Assembly (NCBI RefSeq): GCF_000090795.2
Contig: NW_003546324.1
Coordinates: 9,088-59,873 of the forward strand
Direction of reading: 5' to 3'
From: Amphimedon queenslandica
Lineage: Eukaryota > Porifera > Demospongiae > Haplosclerida > Niphatidae
Length of the DNA: 50,786 nt
In this document: positions 43,637 through 50,786 of the stretch, in pieces
How the letters are laid out: each line of letters begins with the position of its first letter
Position numbering within the stretch: position 1 is the stretch's first letter
The notes under the pieces: generated by a model
Seen by the model: the letters and a program-made list of their open reading frames with translations, nothing else
What the model was told of the DNA's origin: nothing
The model's database searches: none
Position numbers and translations under genes: made by a program

Positions 43637-44829
43637 TTTTCTCTAAAAGTCTCATGCATGAAGGGTGTGACCATACTATCACATGACATTGGATGATTCA
43701 CATGGTTCAAGCAATCTTATTGGGATGCCAATTCTGTGGCATGAAGCACACATTTTAGATAGCAGTGTCTGCAGACCCTTCCGCCGGAGGTAAGCAAAGG
43801 GGCGGGGTGAGACTACAGTTAGAGCTTAAGCTGGTAAAAGTAAAAGGCATCTCTACCTCAGGATTCAAGTGCTGCTTCTCCTGTTAATGGTATAAATAAT
43901 GGGTGTATGTTTCATTACAATTAATTTGTTTAAAGGTGGTGCAACTAGAGTTACAAGGAGTAAAAGTGTATTTCAGGAATTAAGTGTAAAAACTGCTACT
44001 TTTGTCAATGGTATAACTGGTGTATGTCTATCAGTTATAATTAATTTCTTTATTGGTGTTACGGGTACAGCTAGAGTTCAAAGTACAACTTCTAAAAGTA
44101 AAAGTATATCTCAGGATTTAAATGTAAAGACTGCTTTTGTTAATGGTATAATGGGTGTATTTTTATCATAATTAATTTGTTTAAAGGTACTGGTGCAACT
44201 ATATTTACAAGGGGCAAAACTAAAAGTGTATCTGTATCTCAGGATTTAACTGCTTCTTCTGTTAATGGTATAATCATGGGTCTATGTTTTATTATATTTA
44301 AATTGTTTAAAAGTGTTACTGGTACAACATGTAAAAGTGAAAGTGTATCTTCATCTCAGAATTTAAATGTAAAGAGTGCTTCTGTTAATGGTATGTTCAT
44401 TAATTATTATTTACGTGTGCTGTTTACAAGTGTTACTGTTACATTGTTTTATTGTGATATATTTTTTAGATGCTTAACTGCATGTGATGATTTAAGTCAC
44501 AAGACCATACTAAGTAATGGAAATAGAACTATAAGAGGTATATAAGTATTTGTATGAGTGGATTTAATTATAAAGACTTTTTGTGATTGCATAATTATTA
44601 ATTATTGTTTTGTTTCTACAGGTGTTACTTGTATAATGAGGAGTAAAAGTGTATCTAAAGTGTCTACAAATAGTGTTTCTGATGATAGTATGTTTTAATA
44701 ATTATATTCATAATCAATGAATTTTAATTAAAGGTGTTATTGGTACTTCTATGCCAAAAAATTGACTAGGTTAGCAAGCAGCAGTAAGTATAAGCTATAG
44801 TGTACGTTACTGATTTTTTGCACTATATT

Positions 44830-44968
44830 GTGTTAAGAAACACTGCAAACATCCTTCTGCTTATAATTGGGTGAAGTGTCACGTAAAGGCTGGTATCACT
44901 GTATTTGTGTAAAAATTACAAGAAAGAAACTGAGGAACTTGACACTTATGTTTGTTGGAAATGTCAAT
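44830..44968 (+). pseudogene. PHD-finger-like last exon
   Basis: After an acceptor-like TGTTAAG near 44837 the sequence reads KHCKHPSAYNWVKC and then, after frame changes, KGWYHCICVKITRK and ETEELDTYVCWKCQ, ending at TGA near 44970. W-V-K-C, W-Y-H..C and C-W-x-C are PHD landmarks (C4HC3), with at least one Cys lost at the frameshift. It follows the last mini-exon (44734 onward) on the same strand, so it may be the C-terminal domain of that gene. Confidence 0.5.
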
Positions 44969-44970
44969 GA

Positions 44971-45171
44971 TTACTAATAATTCTTGATAGTAGAATTGGC
45001 CATGCCTCCTATGAAAATGGCGAGTTTTGATCTACTACTCTTTTCTTCGTTTAAATCTTTCATTTCCCAGAAGAAGGTGACTTCAAGGCCAACATTATGG
45101 TTACTAAAGGATATAGCTATCTGAAACATGCAGCCACTTTTGTTTAAAGTTTTTTACCTATGATTTTCGGC
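44971..45171. other. Spacer before dispersed repeat
   Basis: No gene seen. It may be part of the dispersed repeat: AGAAGAAGGTTG-like matches to 31610-31625 occur near 45071-45080 on the other strand. Confidence 0.35.
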
Positions 45172-45378
45172 TGAAAAGGTTCTTGACTGAAGATACCTCA
45201 GTGTTCTTGACGAAAGAACAAAATTTAAGTAAGCCGAGCTTGTGACTTTTGCTGTTATCAGCAGTCTTACATACTCCAGTACTATCTTATCTGAAATCAT
45301 CAGCTTGTTTTGATTGTTACAAAATACTGTAACAGCGTCCGAAAATACATGGTGGACGATAATTGATGTTTTACTCTA
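45172..45378 (-). repeat. Inverted dispersed repeat, copy B
   Basis: Reverse complement of 31305-31520. AGGTTCTTGACTGAAG at the start and GTAACAGCGTCCGAAAATAC, then GGTGGACGATAATTGATG near the end, match copy A. The identity of the best segments is about 90 percent by eye. The copies are 14 kb apart in opposite orientation. Confidence 0.8.
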
Positions 45379-45790
45379 CCACTATCACTTGCTTCAGGTT
45401 CAATTATAAAAGGCTGAATGCCATTTCTCAAGATATCATCAGTCTTAAAAGCTATTCCATCATAACATTCACTTTGTGATTCATTAGACTCTGCCCTTGA
45501 GTTCCCCCATCTCCGTCATACTCAGACTATACCCTCAACCTGATGCAATTTTTACAAAATAGCCGACAAAAGAAAGAGCTGCACTTAGTCAAGAAATATC
45601 TCATCAATCAAGGTTTATATTGCAGCAATAAATGTATCATTGGTGTTTACTTTTCAATCTTTATTATTGAAAGCAACAAAATTATTTTTCATTTTTTTGT
45701 TTCATTTATGATTTAAAGAATGTATTGTGCTACCATAATGGATTGATCAGGGACAAAACTAAAAACATGTAGGTGGCCCATGCTTAGCCA
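45379..45790. other. No recognisable gene
   Basis: AT-rich, no domain and no clear terminal repeat. It may hold the 3' flank of the hAT relic on the minus strand. Confidence 0.35.
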
Positions 45791-45807
45791 TTAATTAATA
45801 AGGCATT

Positions 45808-47620
45808 TTAAGTCTTAGTTTTTAATTTATTTCTTTGCCTTGCTTTGATAAGTGTCATTTGTGAAAATAAGTGCTCTACCTCTGCATTTGAATGAGGTAA
45901 GGAAAGCATTGATTCTACCAATTTTGAAATAGTGAGGAATCTGCAAAAAATTAAGGTAGGATCCTTCATCTGAACTATCAGTCCCCAAAACGACATCTCT
46001 GTAAAACTTGGTAGTTCTTTATATTAAAAACTAGGCCATTCTTAGTCTTAATTCCTTAGTTCCTGAGCTGCTGTAATATTACGAAACATTTTACCAACTT
46101 TGATCACTTCTTGAGCCATTGTAGAGAGCATAGTACTTGGGTTCAGAAATGATAATGACTTGATAACAGCATCATTGAGAGGTAGATTATCTTTTAGCTG
46201 AGCAGATGCTTCAATGTAAAACAGTTCCAAAGTTCGTTAATATTTCTTCCTATAGCTCCTACATACCATCTTCCCAAGAAGCTGAGATATTTTCACCGAT
46301 ATTCAATGAATGTATTGGTAGCATATTTTCTTTTCACTGTGGCTCCAATTCAGAGACCTCTGTTGAACGTAAATAGCTTGCCGACATGTAACAGCTCAAA
46401 ATAGATCTATATGCTGCTGTTAAACTGCTTGAAAGATCGTGAATGTTAAATTGTTTACTTTGAAAGTGTTCATTGAAGTTCATAAACTCTTGGAGAACAT
46501 ACAGTAAAAAGTAGAAGTACAATTTAAAGATTGGGTTCTTAAGAGCAAGTAGTATTGTCTGAGTTGAAGCTAAAATGTCATGTTGAGCTGAGTGATCAAA
46601 GTACGCCTGTACAGCTTCCCATTGCTCAAGAACTCTCAGTACACTTTGCTCTAACGATAACCATCTTGTCTAAGCAGGCTTTAGTAACTTATGGGGCTCT
46701 GTCTGTGTAAAGTGCTGACAATGTTCATATTCAGCAATTCTTTTAGCACTGTGACTAAATTGAGAATATATATCAGGTATTAGAATTTCTATTGCCCTAG
46801 GTAGTCTTTTGCATGAATACGATGCACAGAGATGAGATGTATGGCAAAAACTGTTCATAGTGAACAGCTGTGGTATTTTCTTTTTCAGTGATGATACCAC
46901 TGAGTGGTGTTGTCCAAACATAACATTGGTAATATCTGAAGCATAACCAATGAGGTCATACAAAGGAATGTCAGTTTCATGAAACGCAGGCAAAATAGTT
47001 GTTGTTGGAGTAGTCTCATCACCATAAGATACCTCTAATAACTTGAAAACCTTGCTTTTGACCTTGTGGTTTTCATCACAGAAAAATTGCACCACTATCG
47101 CAAGTTGCTTTGTAGATGAGGTATCAGTGCTCTCATCAGACGATTGAGAATTTCCTTTGGTATAATGTTTCCTGTAATTGATTCCAATATTTTCTAGATA
47201 TAACATTTTTTACTCTACCCCTCTTTTTGTATCTTTACAAGTGAATTCCATGGCTATTTTGGAATCTGAAAATGATTCTTTAATGGCCTCCAAAAGGTGA
47301 TTCAAAAATTTTAAAGAAAGGTTGTGTTCCACTATAAAAGGTGCAATTTTAATTTCTGCTTTTTTGACGTCTTGTTTTTTTATGACCAGAATGAAAAAAC
47401 TGTAGAAATTGTTGGAGTGGATCTTTTTGCTGTAGCATTTTGACAATGCTTTGCTGCATGTCTATGTTGCTTCAAGTCTTTGAGTCCTGCTACAACATCC
47501 TTTTGACATTCTTTACATGATGCAGAATATTTGTCTTTCCTTGGATGCAACCTATCTCTTAACTGACTTGTACCACAGGAAAAAAGTGTGGGACTTGTCT
47601 TTATGAGTAATTATATTCAA
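45808..47620 (-). pseudogene. hAT transposase relic
   Basis: The minus strand begins with a zinc-finger-like region (SCKECQKDVVAGLKDLKQHR, H..H, about 47530-47450), then KKAEIKIAPFIVEHNLSLKF (about 47370-47310) and FSDSKIAMEFTCKDTKR. The RNase-H-like core follows at 47206-46670 (NHKVKSKVFKLLEVSYGDET, YASDITNVMFGQHHSVVSSL, FCHTSHLCASYSCKRLP) and, after a stop where Glu or Gln is expected, TRWLSLEQSVLRVLEQW. The C-terminal dimer region is seen at 45990-45810 (ISKLVESMLSLPHSNAEVEH, then LFSQMTLIKARQRNKL). Three or more stops and frame changes near 46050-46330. DITNVMFG carries an expected acidic residue of the core. hAT termini not found. Confidence 0.8.
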
Positions 47621-48042
47621 TGTTTTAAATTGTGCTGATGTTAGCTGTGTCACTCAAACAGCAAGCACTAGAAAATGCAATTCAAATTGTGTAGCTACAT
47701 TTAGTTTGGGTAGTAAGTGATAATGCTATAAAATTTAACATACCATTAAGACTTGAGAGTCAGTAACTATAGAAAAAGGAGATTGGAGGCAAGTAGGAGG
47801 GCTCAACAACTATTCTACTTCGAACAGCAGAGCAGTGATAGTTATGAAGTGCCTTAACATTGATATTAGGTCTAGTATTGCACCTATGTTGCATTTTACC
47901 TATAATTGAATAGCCTATATAATTAGCTAGTTTTTATGGAAATACCGATACCATTTGTATCTACTGCGCATCCGCAATACCATTAATTACAATTTATATT
48001 ATTAAAATTAATAATGCATCACGTGATCCCACACGCAATAAA
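47621..48042. other. No recognisable gene
   Basis: AT-rich sequence between two hAT relics that point in opposite directions. It may hold their promoters or left ends. Nothing specific seen. Confidence 0.35.
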
Positions 48043-50400
48043 ATGGCTGCCTATAGCACTACTACTCCCTCTCCCGACTCCCACGTGCAATAATTTCACT
48101 GTCAACCCTGTTTATGAGAACAAAGCTGTCTGTGATGTGTGTAATATGCTTGTCTGAAGAGAAGGAACTAATAAAAGGTAAAGTATTTGTCTCACAATGT
48201 GAAAATCATAATTGTAAATAATTATTATAGAAACTTTACTAATGCCAACCTGAAAACTCACCTTAAGAAGCACACAACAGAATATTTTGAGTTTGAAAGA
48301 CTAGACAAACGCACTAACAGAGTGTTTGTATGTCAGGCAACTCACCTCAGAGAACACTAGAAGAATCTATTGCCATTTCTAGACCATTCGATTTTAATCA
48401 GGGGAGTAGCAACACGGAGGCAAGTTGCCCCCCACTATTGTTTCAGAAGGGGCATTGCCCCCTCAATATCAACCAATGATTTGCTTTATTACAGGCCTGT
48501 ACCTAGGGGGTGATAGGGGTCACAGGTCACCCTCCCTTTTGCTGTCATAATAAACATGTTAAAATTGCTCTCTGAACAGCCCTTTTTGAAAATTTTTTTG
48601 AGGGTACCCCCATAACCCCTTCTCATGCATACACATGCATACACACAATCTGTCTTGCCCCCCCAATGGATGGACCTTATGCAACGAATGGTCTAATTAA
48701 AGTGCTCCTCCCAACTGGATGAAAATGGCGGATATGTTGGCGAACAGGCAGGCTGAACATTTTCCTGTTTTATCAAGTCATCCTTATGTAGGAGCCACTT
48801 TGAGCTCTCCTTTGGTTTTGTCACACTCTACTTCTCCTTTAAGCTCATTTGTTGTTTTGGCTTTTAAAGCAGTTTTTGTAGGCCTTATGTCATCATTTGC
48901 CAATTCCCGTTTTGGTAAATTTTGCTTTCTGGACCCAAGGTGCTTGCCCCTCCATTGCTATGAAGACAGAAGCATATTTACCTGAGTCCTATGACTAATG
49001 TCTATGATCAGACTTACTCTCAGTCCATCAGGAGAAGGTACGGTGAAATAACTCACTCAGTTGTCATGTTGCAGCTGGAGTGTGGATGATTATGACCACC
49101 TTTTTACTTCTTAAAACTATAGGATTGGTCTTTATTCACATAAGAATGACTGCAAGGTTTATAAGTGTGCTGGAATAGCTGTGTATCAAGTAACTAGCTC
49201 CTAATAGTGATGTCTAGTATGAAGCAAGACGCTTCCATCATTACAGGAGTTGTAATGTTACTATAGATGTTAATTGGAACAGTTGTCTTTCTTAATGTCC
49301 AGATACTTTCAAATTATTGTGTATGTACATGTATATACTCTTTATTATAAAATATGTGTAAATACATGAAGTGTCATGTATACAAATGTAATGTAGTGAT
49401 AAAAACAATAATAACTGTAGCAACAATACCATTATGTTTTTTCTAATTATAAATATCAAATATAACTGTTAGGAGTAGATACAAATGGTGACGAGTCACA
49501 AACGAGTTCTGAATGTGATGATTCTTCTCTGCAAGTCCTGGATAGCGACACAGACTTTAATACGAAATGAAGTGCTACTATTGTACAAGTGAATTTACAG
49601 ATGAAATATAAGATCCAGAGAGTTCTTGCATTCCTCAACTATCCATAAAAGGGCCATCCTATAGTTTCAAGAAGTGAAAAGATTGTCATAGTCATCCACA
49701 CTCCAGCTGCAACATGACAACTAAGTGAGTTATTCCACCATACCTTGTCCTGAAGGACTAAGACTAAGTCTGATGATAAACATTAGTCATAGGACTCAGG
49801 TGAATACACTTCTGTCTTTGCAGCAATGGAGGGGCAAGCTCCTTGGCTCCTGAAACCAAAGTTTACCGAAACGGGAATTAGCAAAAGATGAAAATTGGCC
49901 TATATAAACTGCTTTAATAGCCAAAACAACTACCAAAGAGCTTACAGGAGAAATAGTGTGATGAAACAACATGAGAGCTCAAAGTAGCTCCTACAGTAAG
50001 GATGACTTGATAAGAGGAAAATGTGCAGCCTGCCTGTTCACTAAAAAATCTGCCATTTTATCCAGTTGGGAGGTGTGTGTTCATTAGACCGTTCATTGCA
50101 TAAGGTCCACTAAAAAATGGTTCCTACTCCCCTGTTAATAATCCTATATCTCAGAAACTTCATCAAGCAATTGCTGACATGATTGCTGTGGATTGTATGC
50201 CATTTTACGCTGTTGAGAGACCTGGCTTTTTGCTATTGATGAAAGAGATTGGGATCAAGTGAAATATTCAACAGTCTATCAGCAACCGTCCAAAACCAGA
50301 AGAGATTTATCTGCAACGGAAGTAGGCGTTAACTATCAAAATGGCCATTAATGAGGAGGCCAGAAAGAAGGGTGCCAGCTACTTATAACAGGAGATTCTG
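48043..50400 (+). pseudogene. BED-finger hAT transposase, split by foldback element
   Basis: The first part (48098-48390) has FTVNPVYENKAVCDVCNMLV, a TGA, REGTNKR, a 53-bp intron at 48178-48230 (GTAAAG...TTATAG), NANLKTHLKKHTTEYFEF and, in the next frame, EESIAISRPFDFN. This is a BED-type finger (C-x2-C, H-x3-H). The foldback element at 48399-50134 interrupts it. The second part (50142 onward) resumes NPISQKLHQAIADMIAVDCM, PFYAVERPGFLLLMKEIGIK and, after a stop, STVYQQPS/QQSISNRPKPEEIY, typical of the region after the BED finger in ZBED-type hAT proteins. The two parts join in frame. The gene is inactive, and the rest of the catalytic core is absent from the window end. Confidence 0.75.
48399..50134. 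mobile_element. 1.74-kb foldback transposon with hAT-like ends
   Basis: The ends are CAGGGGAGTAGCAAC and its partner GTTCCTACTCCCCTG. Inner arms at 48672-49142 and 49640-50109 are inverted copies about 470 bp long, about 85-90 percent alike by eye (GTCATGTTGCAGCTGGAGTG and CACTCCAGCTGCAACATGAC are exact complements). The loop is about 500 bp. The left end has about 260 bp of extra sequence, including a second CAGG-like terminus (CAGGCCTGTACCTAGGGGGT near 48494). The flanks TTTTAAT and TTAATAAT are a degraded duplication. No transposase is encoded; one exon-like piece in the loop reads GDESQTSSECDDSSLQV (about 49480-49545). Confidence 0.85.
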
Positions 50401-50786
50401 TTCCCAAATATATTTAAATAGACTTCACTTTGTACATTTGTTTGCTATTTGAGTAAGTTATCCTAGATAATAGTAGCAGAAAGTGATACTGGGAGAAACA
50501 TGGCGTCTCATAGGCTAGGCCGGGTCTACTCAAGCTTCAATATCTACTGCTTTGTTGACCAGACACAGAAAATTGCACTGAATATGGGTTGTAAGATAGT
50601 TTTGCTATGATAAAAGTTGGTTATTATAGTTCTAAGACAAAAGTGTACCAAGATTATTGTTAAGAAAACATAAACAAACATTCCTTAAAATAATAATAAT
50701 CAATGTACTGCCCTGTATTATTGCATACTAGTAAATGTATTTCATAATACAATTTGCTTTAATATTTATTACTACTATTTTGTGGC
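50401..50786. other. No recognisable gene
   Basis: AT-rich sequence after the hAT remnant, to the window end. No domain or repeat recognised; the hAT homology may continue in degraded form. Confidence 0.35.

Larger units (their letters stand above)
38478..43816. mobile_element. 5.34-kb transposon: DUF6589 gene plus RecQ-like helicase
   Basis: Both ends start GTAGTCTCACCCCGCCCC and stay complementary for about 62 bp (TTTGCTTACC, GGAAGGGTCTG, AGACACTGCTATCTAAAATG), with one 2-base gap. AGTTAGA lies at both flanks (38471-38477 and 43817-43823), a perfect 7-bp duplication, 8 bp if the shared base is counted differently. Inside are a DUF6589-type gene on the plus strand and a RecQ-like helicase gene on the minus strand, convergent. 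It lies within one exon of the mini-exon gene, which reads through when it is removed. I recall a helicase-bearing transposon lineage called AcademH, which is the nearest named candidate. I could not check this, and the 7-8-bp site needs comparison. Confidence 0.9.
37741..44760 (+). pseudogene. Gene of tandem mini-exons (S/K/T-rich repeat), interrupted
   Basis: A run of about ten similar exons on the plus strand. Clear ones are 38073-38144, 38192-38284, 38328-38419, 38452-38477 joined to 43824-43889 across the transposon, 43936-44010, 44056-44145, 44187-44267, 44313-44390 and 44622-44687. Each encodes a variant of VTGTTRVTRSKSVSQDLNVK followed by TASVN. Each ends AATG (or a variant) before a GTATAA-type donor, and most begin GTGTTACTGG after TTTAAAG. 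Clear exons are 66-93 nt, phase 1 at both ends, so units can be added without breaking frame. Introns are 32-53 nt. Upstream exons (37741-37759, 37802-37870, 37928-38019) are acidic (GDIEDILDNHVPTLDPFIDI). Three exons carry one-base losses and two acceptors have lost AG, so this allele looks inactive. I know no family. A PHD-like exon follows at 44830. Confidence 0.65.

Noticed and set aside
38073..44700. Plain non-coding satellite of ~130 bp
   Set aside because: Exon-like halves keep frame and codon-level similarity, lengths are mostly multiples of three, and the spacers have GT...AG edges; a coding origin fits better.
49456..49638. 60-codon minus-strand gene in the foldback loop
   Set aside because: No domain; the plus strand reads as an acidic exon-like piece with a stop, and neither is convincing as a gene.

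Overview
The window looks like nuclear DNA of an early-branching animal, most likely a demosponge of the Amphimedon type. That placement is inferred, not proven. The sequence shows AT-rich DNA, many TACATGTA palindromes, very short GT-AG introns (46, 46, 48 and 53 bp), no bacterial gene spacing, and a mix of eukaryotic transposon families. Nearly all coding sequence is broken by stops and frameshifts. Most genes described here are transposase or retroelement relics, so the region reads as a nest of mobile elements with a few possible host genes.

Layout. 1-2.8 kb: mostly empty, with CT/CA-rich repeats. 2.8-4.4 kb: a dead Crypton-type tyrosine recombinase (minus strand) and a palindromic TTAA MITE. 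4.85-8.3 kb: a decayed transposon protein split by a piggyBac-like TTAA element. 8.4-9.2 kb: an intron-bearing Tc1/mariner relic. 9.46-10.2 kb: a satellite with a unit of about 128 bp. 10.3-12.9 kb: a broken protein kinase gene (minus), cut by a 723-bp TIR element with a clean target duplication. 13.3-18.8 kb: a decayed BEL/Pao LTR retroelement with a MITE in its integrase region. 19.2-20.5 kb: a multi-exon gene that may be a host gene. 20.9-22.3 kb: a DDE integrase-type transposase (minus) with short introns. 23.3-23.8 kb: an unknown exon pair. 24.7-27.3 kb: a second Crypton, split by a 1.27-kb element carrying a Ulp1/PHD gene and CCTAGG subterminal repeats. 27.6-28.5 kb: a Ulp1-like protease (minus). 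32.1-36.7 kb: a pogo-like transposase, a tRNA-related SINE and a hAT relic. 37.7-45.0 kb: a gene built of tandem near-identical mini-exons, interrupted by a 5.34-kb transposon. 45.8-47.6 kb: a hAT relic (minus). 48.0-50.4 kb: a BED-finger hAT gene split by a 1.74-kb foldback element.

The two most striking features overlap. One is the mini-exon gene (about ten exons of 66-93 nt, all phase 1, separated by 32-53-nt introns), each exon encoding a variant of a 22-31-residue Ser/Lys/Thr-rich repeat, apparently ending in a PHD-like exon. The other is the transposon inside one of its exons (38478-43816). It has about 62-bp inverted repeats and a 7-bp target duplication (AGTTAGA), and it encodes a DUF6589-type protein on the plus strand and a RecQ-like helicase on the minus strand. 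At six places the inserted element can be removed on paper and the host reading frame or protein alignment closes up, which gives a readable order of insertions.
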